Part shown: one piece after another, positions 38,501 through 51,330 of the stretch | Position numbering within the stretch: the first letter of the stretch is position 1 | Layout of the letters: each line of letters begins with the position of its first letter | Assembly (NCBI GenBank): GCA_963995505.1 | Contig: OZ023184.1 | Location: 10,246,308-10,310,307 of the forward strand | Length of the DNA stretch: 64,000 nucleotides | Reading direction: 5' to 3' | Origin: Hypericum androsaemum | Lineage: Eukaryota > Streptophyta > Magnoliopsida > Malpighiales > Hypericaceae | Notes under the pieces: model-generated | Seen by the model: the letters and a program-made list of their open reading frames with translations, nothing else | Told to the model about the DNA's origin: nothing | Databases searched by the model: none | Translations under genes and position numbers: made by a program

Positions 38501-40162
38501 TTTCTATCCTTATCTTGCCTTTTCTTGACTTTTCCTTGCCTTTTCCTTGCCTTTTCATTCCTTTTCTTGCCTTTTCTTGCATTTTCTTTCCCTTTAATTC
38601 CTTGTCTTACCTTTTCATGCCTTTTCATTCCTTTTCTTAACTTTTCTTTCCTTTTCTTGCCTTTTCTTCTCTTTTCCTTGTCTTTCCTTGCCTTATCTTT
38701 ATTTTCTTGCCTTAACTTTCCTTTTCTTACCTTTTCTTGCCTTTTCTTTCCTTTTCGTGCCTTTTCCTTGCCTTTTCTTGCCTTACCTTACCTTTTCTTG
38801 CCTTTTCTTGTCTTTTCCTTTCCTTTTCTCGCCTTATCTTGCCATATCTTTCATTTTCTTGCCTTTTCTTGCCTTATCTTACCTTTTCTTACCTTTTCAT
38901 ACCTTTTCTTGCCTTTTCTTTAATTTTCTTGCCTTTTCTTTCCTTTTTATTCCTTTTTTTGCCTTTTCCTGCCTTTTCCTTTCCTATTCTTGCCTTTTCC
39001 TGCCTTTTCCTTTCCTTTTCATGCCTTTTCCATGCCTTTTCTTTCCTTATCTTGCATTTTCTTGCATTTTTCCTTGCCTTTTCTATCCTTTTCTATCCTT
39101 TCCTTGCCTTTTCTATCCTTTTCTTGCCTTTTCCTTTCCTTTTCTTGCCTTTTCCTTTCCTTTTCTCTCCTTTTCTTGCCTTTTCATGCCTTTTCTTGCC
39201 TTATCTTTCCCTTTCTTGCCTTTTCCATGCCTTTTCTTGCCTTTTCTAGCCTTTTCTTACCTTTTCTTACCTTTGCTTGCCTTATCTATCCTTTCCTTTC
39301 ATTTTCTTGCCTTTGCTTACCTTTTCTTTCTTTTTCTTGCATTTCTTTCCTTATCATGCCTTTTATTCACTTTTCCTTGAATTTTCTTGCCTTTTCATTC
39401 CCTTTCCTTGCTTTTTCTTACCTTTTCTTGCCTTTTCCTTACCTTTTCATGCCTTTTTCATGCTTTTTCTTACCTTTACTTGCCTTTTCCTTGCCTTTTC
39501 ATGTCTTTTCCTAGCCTTTGGTTTCCTTTTCTTGCCTTTTTTTGCCTTTTCCTAGCCTTTTCTTTCCTTTTCTTGCTTTATCTTACCTTATCTTGCCTTA
39601 TCTTGCCTTTTCTTTCCCTTTCTTGCCTTTTTCATGCCTTTTCTTTCCTTTTCTTACCTTTTCTTTTCTTTTCCATGCCTTTTCTTGCATTTTCTTTCAT
39701 TTTCTTGCCTTATCTTTCCTTTTCATGCGTTTGCTTGACTTTTCTTGCCTTATCTTGCCTTTTCTTGCCTTTGCTTGCTTTTTCTTGACTTATCTTTCAT
39801 TTTCTTGCCTTATCTTTCATTTTCTTGCCTTATCTTCCCTTTTCTTGCCTTTTCTTGCCTTTTCTTTCCTATTCTTGCCTTTTTCTTGCCTTATCATTCC
39901 TTTTCTAGCCTTTTCATGCCTTTTCTTGCCTTTTCTTTCCTTGTCCTGCCATTTCTTGTCTTTTCCTTGATTTTTCTTGCCTTTTCTTGCCTTATCTTGC
40001 CTTATCTTTCCTTTTCTTGCCTTTTCTTACCTTATCTTGCCTTTTCATGCCTTTTCCTTGCCTTTTCTTGCCATATCTTGCCTTTTCTTACCTTTTCCTT
40101 AACTTTTCTTACATTTTCTTGCCTTTTCCTTGCCTTTTCACGCCTTTTCTTTCCTTAACTTG
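35513..40162. repeat. Type A satellite segment right of the retrotransposon
   Basis: The array resumes with the order expected after the left flank: TTTTCATGCATTTTCC, then TTATCTTGC, as in copy 1 near 1690-1720. It carries AGCCTTTGGTTTCC at 37239 and again at 39513, a spacing of only 2,274 bp, so this segment is a shortened or rearranged form of the 6.8-7.2 kb unit. A variant of the TTAGATATCC landmark (TTAGATATCA) is at 36714. No gene is present. Confidence 0.65.
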
Positions 40163-41904
40163 CCTTTTCCTTGCCTTTTTATGCCTTTTCTTTCCTTAAC
40201 TTTTCTTTCATTTTCTTGCCTTATCTTGCCTTCTCTTCCCTTATCTTTCATTTTCTTTTCTTTTCTTTCCTTTCATTCCCTTTTTTTGCCCTATCTTGCC
40301 TTATCTTGCCTTTTCTTGCCGTATCTTGCCTTTTCTTTCCTTTTTCTTGCCTTTTCCTTGCCTATTCTTGCCTTATATTGCCTTTTCTTGCCTTTTCCTT
40401 GCCCTTTCTTCCCTTTTCTTGTCTTTTATGCCTTTTCTTGCCTTATCTTTTCTTTTCTTGCCTTTTCTTGCCTTTTCTTACATTTTCATGCCTTTTCTTG
40501 CCTTTTCTTGCCATTTTATTCCTTTTCTTGCCTTTACCTTGCCTTTTCTTGCATTATCTGTCCTTTTTTTGCCTATTCTTACCTTATCTTACCTTTTTCT
40601 TTCCTTTTCTTGCCTTTTCTTACCTTTTCTTACCTTATCTTTCTGATTCCTTTTCTTGCCTTTTCTTGCCTTTTCTTTCCTTTTCTTGCCTTTTCTTACC
40701 TTTTCTTACCTTTTCCTTGCAATTTCATTCCTTTTGCTTGCCGTTTCTTACCTTTTCCTTGCTTTTTCTTGCCTTTTCCTTGCCTTTTCTTTCCTTTTCT
40801 TGCCTTATCTTACCTTTTCCTAGCCTTTTCTTTCCTTTTCTTGCCTTATCTATCCTTTTCTTGCCTTCTCATGCCTTTTCCATGCCTTTTCTTACCTTTT
40901 CTTACCTTTTCTTTCCTTTTCTTGCCTTTTCTTGCCCTATCTTGCCTTTTCTTGCCTTTTCCTACCATTTCTTGCCTTTTCCATGCCTTTTCATACCTTT
41001 TTCATGCCTTTTCGTTCATTAACTTGCCTTTTCTTTCCTTTTCCTTGCCTTTTCTTTCATTTTCTTACCTTATCTTGCCTTTCCCACCCTTTTCTTGCCA
41101 TATCATGCATTATCGTGCCTTTTCTTGCCCTATCTTGCCGTTTCCATTTTCTTCCATTTTCATGCCTTTTCTTGCCTTATCTTTCCTTTTTTTGCCTTTT
41201 CTTCCCTTTTCCATGCCTTTTCCTATCCTTTTACTTGCCTATTCATGCCTTATCTTTGCTTTTCTTGCCTTATCTTTCCTTTTCCTTGCCTTTTCTTGCC
41301 TTACCTTGCCTTATCTAGCCTTATCTTTCTTTTTCTTTCCTTTTCTTGCCTTAGCTTGCCTTTTCTTACCTTTTCATGCCCTTTCTTGCCTTTTCCTTGC
41401 CTTCTCTTGCCTTATCTTTCTTTTTTTTGCCTTTTCTTACCTTATCTTCACTTTTTCTTGCCTTTTCTTACTTTATCTTCACTGTTTCTTACCTTATCTT
41501 TCTTTTCCATGCATTTTCTTTCCTTTTCTTGCCTTTTCTTGCCTAGTCCTTGCCTATTCCTTGCATTTTCTTACGTTATCTTGCCTTTCCTTACCTTTTC
41601 TTCCCTTTTCATGCCTTTTCATTCCTTTTCTTACATTTTCTCCCATTTTCTTTCCTTTTCTAGACTTTTTGTGCCTTTTCCTTGCCTTTTCTTGCCTTTT
41701 CTTATCTTTTCCTTGCCTTTTCTTGCATTTTCTTGCCTTATCTTGCCTTATCTTTCCTTTTCATTCCTTTTCTTGCCTTTTCTTACCTTTTCATGCCTTT
41801 TCTTGCCTTACTTTCAATTTCTTGCATTTTCATTTCTTTTCATGGCTTTTCATGCCTTTTCTTGCCTTTTCTTGCCTTTTCCTGCCTTTTCTTGCCTTAT
41901 CTTT
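40163..41904. repeat. 1,742-bp tandem duplication, unit 1
   Basis: The sequence from CCTTTTCCTTGCC at 40163 repeats at 41905 with a constant offset of 1,742 bp. The only difference I found is A at 40536 against T at 42278. Markers common to both units include TATCTTTCTGATTCC, TTTCCCACCC and TTGCCTAGTCC. The junction between the units lies inside a normal monomer, with no added sequence. Confidence 0.92.
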
Positions 41905-43646
41905 CCTTTTCCTTGCCTTTTTATGCCTTTTCTTTCCTTAACTTTTCTTTCATTTTCTTGCCTTATCTTGCCTTCTCTTCCCTTATCTTTCATTTTCTTT
42001 TCTTTTCTTTCCTTTCATTCCCTTTTTTTGCCCTATCTTGCCTTATCTTGCCTTTTCTTGCCGTATCTTGCCTTTTCTTTCCTTTTTCTTGCCTTTTCCT
42101 TGCCTATTCTTGCCTTATATTGCCTTTTCTTGCCTTTTCCTTGCCCTTTCTTCCCTTTTCTTGTCTTTTATGCCTTTTCTTGCCTTATCTTTTCTTTTCT
42201 TGCCTTTTCTTGCCTTTTCTTACATTTTCATGCCTTTTCTTGCCTTTTCTTGCCATTTTATTCCTTTTCTTGCCTTTTCCTTGCCTTTTCTTGCATTATC
42301 TGTCCTTTTTTTGCCTATTCTTACCTTATCTTACCTTTTTCTTTCCTTTTCTTGCCTTTTCTTACCTTTTCTTACCTTATCTTTCTGATTCCTTTTCTTG
42401 CCTTTTCTTGCCTTTTCTTTCCTTTTCTTGCCTTTTCTTACCTTTTCTTACCTTTTCCTTGCAATTTCATTCCTTTTGCTTGCCGTTTCTTACCTTTTCC
42501 TTGCTTTTTCTTGCCTTTTCCTTGCCTTTTCTTTCCTTTTCTTGCCTTATCTTACCTTTTCCTAGCCTTTTCTTTCCTTTTCTTGCCTTATCTATCCTTT
42601 TCTTGCCTTCTCATGCCTTTTCCATGCCTTTTCTTACCTTTTCTTACCTTTTCTTTCCTTTTCTTGCCTTTTCTTGCCCTATCTTGCCTTTTCTTGCCTT
42701 TTCCTACCATTTCTTGCCTTTTCCATGCCTTTTCATACCTTTTTCATGCCTTTTCGTTCATTAACTTGCCTTTTCTTTCCTTTTCCTTGCCTTTTCTTTC
42801 ATTTTCTTACCTTATCTTGCCTTTCCCACCCTTTTCTTGCCATATCATGCATTATCGTGCCTTTTCTTGCCCTATCTTGCCGTTTCCATTTTCTTCCATT
42901 TTCATGCCTTTTCTTGCCTTATCTTTCCTTTTTTTGCCTTTTCTTCCCTTTTCCATGCCTTTTCCTATCCTTTTACTTGCCTATTCATGCCTTATCTTTG
43001 CTTTTCTTGCCTTATCTTTCCTTTTCCTTGCCTTTTCTTGCCTTACCTTGCCTTATCTAGCCTTATCTTTCTTTTTCTTTCCTTTTCTTGCCTTAGCTTG
43101 CCTTTTCTTACCTTTTCATGCCCTTTCTTGCCTTTTCCTTGCCTTCTCTTGCCTTATCTTTCTTTTTTTTGCCTTTTCTTACCTTATCTTCACTTTTTCT
43201 TGCCTTTTCTTACTTTATCTTCACTGTTTCTTACCTTATCTTTCTTTTCCATGCATTTTCTTTCCTTTTCTTGCCTTTTCTTGCCTAGTCCTTGCCTATT
43301 CCTTGCATTTTCTTACGTTATCTTGCCTTTCCTTACCTTTTCTTCCCTTTTCATGCCTTTTCATTCCTTTTCTTACATTTTCTCCCATTTTCTTTCCTTT
43401 TCTAGACTTTTTGTGCCTTTTCCTTGCCTTTTCTTGCCTTTTCTTATCTTTTCCTTGCCTTTTCTTGCATTTTCTTGCCTTATCTTGCCTTATCTTTCCT
43501 TTTCATTCCTTTTCTTGCCTTTTCTTACCTTTTCATGCCTTTTCTTGCCTTACTTTCAATTTCTTGCATTTTCATTTCTTTTCATGGCTTTTCATGCCTT
43601 TTCTTGCCTTTTCTTGCCTTTTCCTGCCTTTTCTTGCCTTATCTTT
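41905..43646. repeat. 1,742-bp tandem duplication, unit 2
   Basis: This is a near-identical copy of 40163-41904, following it directly in the same orientation. Its right end, near 43646-43653, continues into CTTACCTTTTCACACC instead of returning to the start of the unit. The longest open frame in the window (41095-43821, 908 codons) spans both units and is an artefact of the stop-free repeat. Confidence 0.92.
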
Positions 43647-44650
43647 CCTTTTCTTACCTTTTCACACCTTTTCTTGCCTTTTCTTACCTTTTTTTGCCTT
43701 TTCTCGCCTTTTCTTGCCTTTTCCTTGCCCTTTCTTGCATTATATTTCATTTTTTTTGCCTTTTTTTACGTTTTTATGCATTTTTCTGGCCATTTCTTAC
43801 CTTTTCTTGCCTTTTCCATGAATTTTCTTTCCTTTTCTGGCCAATTCCTTGTCTTTTATTGCCTTTTCTTGCATTTTCCTTGCCTTTTCCTGCCTTTTCT
43901 TGCCTTATCATTCCTTTTTTTTCTTTTGCTTGCCTTTTCTTGCATTGACTTTCCTTTTCTTACATTTGCTCGCCTTTTCTTATCTTTTCCTTGCCTTTTC
44001 TTGCATTTTCTTTTCTTATCTTGCCTTATCTTTCCTTTTCATTCCTTTTCTTGCCTTTTCTTACCTTTTCATGCCTTTTCTTGCCTTACTTTCATTTTCT
44101 TGCCTTTTCATGTCTTTTCATGACTTTTCATGCCTTATCTTGCCTTTTCCAGCCTTTTCTTGCCTTACCTTGCCTTTTCATGCCTTTTCTTGCCTTACTT
44201 TCATTTTCTTGCCTTTTCATGTCTTTTCATGGCTTTTCATGCCTTATCTTACCTTTTCCTGCCTTTTCTTGCCTTACTTTGCCTTTTCTTGCCTTTTCTT
44301 ACCTTATCTTTCCTTTTCTTACCTTTTCACATCTTTTGTTGCCTTTTCTTGCCTTTTTTTGCCTTTTCTTGCCTTTTTTTGCCTTTTCCTTGCCCTTTCT
44401 TGCATTATCTTTCATTTTTTTGCCTTTTTTACCTTTTCATGCCTTTTTCTGGCCATTTCTTACCTTTTCTTGCCTTTTCCATGCCTTTTCTCTCCATTTC
44501 TTGCCTTTTCTGGCCAATTCCTTGTCTTTTATTGCCTTTTCTTGCATTTTCCTTGCCTTTTCCTGCCTGATCTTGCCTTTTTCTTGCCTTATCTTTCCAT
44601 TTTTTTCTTTTGCTTGCCTTTTCTTGCATTGACTTTCCTTTTCTTACATT
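43647..44650. repeat. Satellite transition zone with local duplications
   Basis: This zone consists of variant monomers of the same satellite. A segment with ATGCCTTTTCTTGCC, TTACTTTCATTTTC and TTTTCATGTC occurs at 44071 and again at 44180, a spacing of 109 bp. Longer similarity links CTTTTCACACC near 43665 with CTTTTCACATC near 44325. The zone looks like a decayed continuation of the 1,742-bp unit. Confidence 0.6.
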
Positions 44651-47600
44651 TTCTTGCCTTTTCTTTCCATTTCCTTGCCTTTTCCTAGCATTTTCTTTGC
44701 CTTTTCTTGCCTTTTCATGCCTTTTCTTTCCTTTTCTTGCCTTTTTTTGTCTTTTCCTTACCTTATTTTGCCTTATCTTACTTTTTCTTTCCTTTTCTTA
44801 CCTTTTCTTGCCTTTTCATGCCTTTTACTTAACTTTTTTTCCCTTACTTGCCTTTTTTTGCCTTTTCCTTGCCTTATCTTGCCTTTTCTTGCCTTATCTT
44901 GCCTTTTCTTGTCTTTTCCTTGCCTATTCTCGCCTTTTCATTGCTTTTTCTTGCCTTTTCTTGTCTATTGATGCTTTTTCTTGCCTATGGATGCCTTTTC
45001 TTGCCTTATCTTTCATTTTCTTTCCTTATCTTGCCTTATCTTACCTTTTATTGCCTTTTCTTTCCTTATCTTACCTATTCGTTACCTTTTTTTTCCTTGA
45101 CATTTCTTGTCTTTTCTTGTCTTATCTTGCCTTTGCTTGACTTATCTTGCCTTATCTTGCCTTTTCTTTTCTTATCTTTCCTTTTCCTTGCTTTTTCTTG
45201 CCTTTTCTTTCCTTTTCTTGCCTTTTCTTGGATTTTCATTCCTTATCTAGCCTAATCTTGCCTTATCTTGCCTTTTCTTTCCTTATCTTCCCTTTTCCTT
45301 GCCTTTTCTTGCATTGTCTTTCCTTTTTCTTCCTTATCATGCCATTTCTTTTCTTATCTTGCCTTTTTCTTGCCTTGCCTTATCTTATATTTTTTTGTCT
45401 TTTCTTGCATTTTCCTTCCTTATCTTGCCTTTTCCTTGCCTTTACTTGCCTAATCTTACCTTTTCTTGCCTTATCTTGCCTTTTCCTGCCTTAGCTTTCC
45501 TTTTCCTTGCCTTTTATTGCCTCATCTTGCCTGTTATTGCATTTTCTTACTTTATCTTACCTTTTCCTTACCTTCTCATGCCTTTTTATTCGTTATCGTG
45601 ACTTTTCCTTGCCTTTTTTTTTTTACCTTTTCTTTCCTTTTCTTGCTCGTTCTTGCCGTTTCATGCCTGTTCTTGCCTTTTCATGCCTTATCTTGCCTTT
45701 TCTTGCCCTATCTTACCTTTTATTGCCTTATCTTGCCTTTTCTTTCTTTATCTCACCTTTTCCTTGCCTTTTCTTGCCTTATCTTGCTTTTTCTTGCCTT
45801 TTCATGCTTGATCATGCCTTTTCTCGCCTTGTCTTGCATTTTCCTTGCTTTTTCTTACTTTATCATGCCTTTTCTTTCCTTATCTTGCCTTTCATAGCCT
45901 TTTCTTAAATTATCTTGGTTTCTCTTGTTTTTTCTTGCCTAATCTTTCCTTTTCTTGCCTTATCTCACCTTTTCTTTCCCGATTTCTTGCCTTTTCTTGC
46001 CTATTGATGCTTTTTCTTACATTTTCAAGCTTTTTCTTGCCTTATCTTTCATTTTCTTTCCTTATCTTGCCTTATCTTACCTTTTATTGCCTTTTTTTGC
46101 CTTTTCCTGCCTTATCCTGCCTTTTCTTGCCTTATCTTGACTTATCATGCCTTATCTTGCCTTTTCTTTCCTTATCTTTCCTTTTCCTTGCCTTTTCTTG
46201 CCTTTTCTTTCCTTTTCTTGCCTTTTCTTGCCTTGTCTTGAATTTTCTTGGCTTTTCTTTCCTTATCTTGCCTATTCTTGACTTATCTTGTCTTTTCTTT
46301 CTTTATCTTCCCTTTTCCTTGCCTTTTCTTTCATTTTCTTTCCATTTTCTTCCTTATCATGCCATTTTTATACTTTTCTTGCCTTTTCCTTGCCTTGCCT
46401 TATCTTATCTTTTCTTGCCCTTTCTTGCCTTTTACTTCCTTATCTTGCCTTTTTCTTCCCTTTACTTGCCGTATCTTACCTTTTCTTACCATATCTTGCC
46501 TTATCCTACCTTATCTTTCCTTTTTCTTGCCTTTTCTTCCCTTATCATTCATTTTATTTCCTTCTCTAGCCTTTTCTCGTCTTTTATTGCCTTATCTTGG
46601 TTTTTCTTGCCTTATATTGCCTTTTCATGCCTTATCTTGCCTTTTCTTGCCTTATATTGCCTTATTTTGACTTTCTTTCCTTATCTTGCCTTTTCATTGC
46701 CTTTTCTTTCCCATTCTTGCTTTTTCTTACCTTGCCTTTTCTTTCCTTTTCTTGCCTTTTCTTGCCTTTTCCTGCCTTATCTTGACTTTTCATTCCTTCT
46801 CTTGCCTTTTTCTTGTCTTTTTTTTGCCTTTTCTTGCCAAGTCATTCCTTACCTTTCCTTTTTCCATAATTTCTTGCCTTATCTTACTTTTTCTTGCCCT
46901 TTCCTTGCCTTATCTTCCTATTTACTACCTTATCTTGACTTTTCTTTCCATATCTTGCCTGTTATTGCATTTTCTTGCCTTTTCCTTGCCTTTCCTTGCC
47001 TTTTCCTGGCCTTTTCTTGCCTTTTCTTGCCTTATCATGCCTTTTCTTTCCTTATCTTGCATTTTCCCTGCCTTATCTTACTTTTTCTTGCCATTTCTTG
47101 CCTTATCTTCCCTTTTCTTGCCTTATACTGCCTTTTCTTACCTTTTCTTGCCTTTTTTTGCCTTTGCATGCCTTTTCTTTCCTAATCTTGCATTTTCCTT
47201 TCCTTTTCTAGACTATTCTTTCCTTTTCTTATTTTATCTTTCCTTTTCTTCCCTTATGTTTCTTTGTCTTGGCTTTTCTTGGCTTTTCTTGCTTTTTCTT
47301 GCCTTATCTTACCTTTTCTTGCCCTGTCCTACCATTTCTTGCCACATCATGCCTTTTCTTTCCTTATCTCGCCTTTTCCTTACCTTTCCTTGCCTTATCT
47401 TGCTTTTCTAGACTTTTCTTGCTTGATCTTGCCTTTTTTTGCCTTATCTTCCCTTTTCCTTGCTTTTTCTTACATTATCATGCCTTTTCTTTCCTTATCT
47501 TGCCTTTCATAGCCTTTTCTTGCCTCATCTTGCTTTCTCTTGCCTTTTTTTGTCTCATCTTGCCTTTTCTTGTCTTATCTTGCCTTTTCTTTCCTTATCT

Positions 47601-50600
47601 AGCCTTTTTGTTGCCTTTTCTTGCCTAACCTTGTCTTTTCTTGCCTTTTCTTGCTTTTTCTTGCATTTTCATTCCTTTTCTTGCCTTATCTTACCTTATC
47701 TTGACATTTCTTTCCTTTTCTTGCCTTTTCTTGTTTTATCTTGCATTTCCATGTCTTATGTTGCCTTAACTTGCATTGTCTTGGCTTTTCTTGGCTATTC
47801 TTGCCTTTTCTTGCATTTTCTAGCCTTTTCATGCCTTATCTTGCCTTTTCTTGCCCTGTCCTGCCTTTTCTTGCCTCATGAGCGTATTCTTTCCTTATCT
47901 CGCCTTTTCCTTGCCTTTTCTGGCCTTATCTTGCTTTTCTTGCTTGATCTTGCCTTTTCTCGCCTTGTCTTGTCTTTTCCTTCCTTTTTCTTACTTTATC
48001 ATGCCTTTTCTTTTCTTATCTTGCCTTTTTTAGCCTTTTCTTGCCTCTTCTTGCTTTCTCTTGCCACATTTTGACTTATCTTGCCTTTTCTTTCCTTATC
48101 TAGCCTTTTTGTTGCCTTTTCTTGCCTAACCTTAATTTTTCTTGCCTTTTCTTTCACTTTAATTTTTCTTGCCTTTTCTTGCACTTTCTTTCCCTATCTT
48201 GCCTTATGTTGCTTTTTATTGCCTTTTCTTTCCTTATCTTACCTTTTCCATGCATTTTCTTGCCGATTCCTTACCTTTTCTTGCCTTATCTTCCTTTTTC
48301 TTGCCTTATCATATCTTGCCTTGCCTTTTCTTTCCTTTTCTTGCCTTATCTTGCCTTTTCTTGCCTCATCTTGCCTTTTCTTGCCTTGTCTTGCCTTTTC
48401 CTTGCCTTTTCTTGCCTTATTATGCCTTTTCTTTCCTTATCTTTTCTTTTCCTTGCCTTGTCTTGCCTATTCTTGGCTTTTCTTCCCTTATCTTGGCTTT
48501 TCTTTTCTTATCTTGCCTTTTCCTTGTCTTTTGTTGCCTTTTCTATTATTTTCTTGCCTTATCATCCCATTTCTTGGCTTTTCCTTGCCTTTTCTTGCCT
48601 TATCTTGCCTTTTTTCCTTTTCTTGCCTTATCTTACCTTGTCTTGCCTTTTCCTTGCCTTTTCTTGCCTTATCTTGCCTTATTTTGCCTTATCTTGCCAT
48701 TTATTGCCTTTTCTTTCCTTATCTTGCCTTTTCCTTGCCTTTTATTGCCTTTCCCTTGCCTTTTTTTACCTTTTCTTGCCTTATCTTTCCTTTTCTTCCC
48801 ATATCTTGCCTTATCTTGCCTTATCTTTCATTTTCCTTGCCTTTTCATCTCTTTTCCATGCCTTCTCTTGCATTTTCTATCATTTTCCTTGCCATATCTC
48901 GCCTTTTCTATCATTTTCCTTGCCTTTTCTTACCTTTTCCATGCCTTCTCTTGCCTTATCTTGCCTTTTCTTGCCTTCTCTTGCCTTTTCCTTGCCTTTT
49001 CTTGCCATATAATGCCTTTTCTTTCCTTATCTTGCCTTTTCCTTGCCTTGTCTTACTTTTTCTTGCCTTTTCTTGCCTTGCCATGCTTTTTCTTTCCTTT
49101 TCTAGCCTTGTCTTGCCTTTTATTGCCTTATCTTGCGTTATCTTGCATTTTCTTACCTTATCTTAACTTTTCCCCGCCTTTTCTTGCCTTGTCTTTCCTT
49201 TTATTACCTTATCTTTTCTTTTCTTGCCTTATGTTGCCTTTTCTAGCTTTTTCTTGCCTTTGCTTTGCCATATTTTGCCTTTAATTGCCTTTTCTTACCT
49301 AATCTTTCCTTTTTTTGCCTTATCTTGCCTTTTTGTTGCTTTTTCTTTCCTTATCTTGGCTTTTACTTGCCTTATTTTACCTTTTCTTGCCTTATTTTGC
49401 ATTATCTTGCCTATTCTTGCCTTTTCTTTCCTTATCTTGCCATTTTCTTGCCTTTTCTTTCCTTATCTTGCCATTTTCTTGCCTTTTCTTGCCTTTTCTT
49501 GCCTTTTCTTTCCTTTTCTTACCTTTTCTTGCATTTACTTGCCTTATGTTACTTTTTATTGCCTTTTCTTTCCTAATCATACCTTTTCCTTGCCTTTTCT
49601 TGCCTATTCCTTGCCTTTTCTTGCCTTATCTTGCATTTTCTTGCCTTATCTTAACTTATTTTGCATTTTATATCATTTTCCTTGCATTTTCTTACTTTTT
49701 CTTGCCTTATCTTGCCTTATCTTGCCTTATTTGACCTTTTCTTTCATTTTCCTTGCCTTTTCTTACCTTGTCTTGCCGTTTCTTGCCTTATCACCTTGTC
49801 TTGCCGTTTCTTGCCTTATCTTACCTTTTCTTACCTTATCTTGCATTTTCTTGCCTTTTCTTGCCCTTTCTTAACTTTTCTTGCCTTTTCTTTCCTTATC
49901 TTGCCTTATATTGCCTTATCTTGCATTTTCTTTCCTTATCTTGCCTTTGCTTTCCTTATCTTGCTTTCGCTTACCTTTTCTTTCTTAATCTTGCCTTTTC
50001 CTTGCCTTTTCTAGACTTTTCTTTTTTTTTCTTTCCTTTTATTATTTTATCTTACATTTTCTTGCCTTATCTTGCATTGTCTTGGCTTTTCTTGGCTTTT
50101 CTTTCCTTATCTTGTTTTTTCTTGCCTTTTCATGTCTTATCTTGCCTTTTCTTCCCTTATCTTGCTGTTTGTGACTTTTCTTGCTTGATCTTACCTTTTC
50201 TCGCCTTGTCTTGCATTTTCCTTGCTTTTTCTTACTTTATCATACCTTTTCTTTCCTTATCTGGCCTTTCGTAGCCTTTTCTTGCCTCATCATGCTTTGT
50301 CTTGCCTTTTCTTGCCTTATCTTGACTTTTCTTGCCTTATCTCGCCTTTTCTTTCCTTATCTTGCCTTTTTGTTGCCTTTTCTTGCCTAACCTTGCTTTT
50401 TCTTGCCTTTTCTTATCTTTTTTTCCTTATATTGCCTTATGTTACTTTTTATTGCCTTTTCTTTCCTTATCTTACCTTTTCCTTGCCTTTTCTTGCCTAT
50501 TCCTTGCCTTTTCTTGCCTTTTCTTGACTTTTCTTGCCTTATCTTGCCTTTTCTTGCCTTATCTTGCATTTTCTTGCCTTATCTTGCCTTATTTTGCATT

Positions 50601-51330
50601 TTCTATCATTTCCCTTGCCTTTTCTTACATTTTCTTGCCTTCTCTTGCCTTATCTTGCCTTCTTTTACTTTTTCTTTCATTTTCATTGCCTTTTCTTACC
50701 TTTTCTTCCCTTCTCTTGCCTTTTCTTGCCCGTTCTTAACTTTTCTTGCATTTTCTTTCCTTATCTTGCCTTTGCTTTCCTTATCTTGCCTTTGCTTACC
50801 TTTTCTTTCTTTTTCTTCCCATTTCCTTGCCTTTTCTTTCATTTTCTTTCCTTTTTCTTCCTTATCATGCCATTTTTATTCTTTTCTTGCCTTTTCCTTG
50901 CCTTGCCTTATCTTATCTTTTCTTGCCCTTTCTTGCCTTTTCCTTCCCTTTACTTGCCTTATCTTACCTTTTCTTACCTTATCTTGCCTTTTCCTACCTT
51001 ATCTTTCCTTTTTCTTGCCTTTTCTTCCCTTATCATTCATTTTATTTCCTTATCTAGCCTTTTCTTGTCTTTCTTGCCTTATCTTGATTTTTCTTGCCTT
51101 TTCATGCCTTATCTTGCCTTTTCTTGCCTTATATTTCCTTATCTTGACTTTCTTTCCTTATCTTGCCTTTTCCTTGCCTTTTCCTTGCATTTTCTTTCCC
51201 ATTCTTGCTTTTTCTTGCCTTGCCTTTTCTTTCCTTTTCTTGCCTTTTATTACCTTTTCCTGCCTTATCTTGACTTTTCTTTCCTTCTCTTGCCTTTTTC
51301 TTATCTTTTTTTTGCCTTTTCTTGCCTTTT
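44651..51330. repeat. Satellite block type B2
   Basis: This block carries the same landmark set as B1. GATC-led segments occur at 45810, 47425, 47946 and 50187. CTTTTTGTTGCC followed by TTGCCTAACCTT occurs near 47600, 48095 and 50365. The stretch near 47120-47250 matches B1 near 18795-18930, an offset of about 28.3 kb. CCTTATCTTG monomers dominate. Both boundaries are approximate; the right one is placed where type A landmarks (TTGCCTTAACTTTCC) return. Confidence 0.65.
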
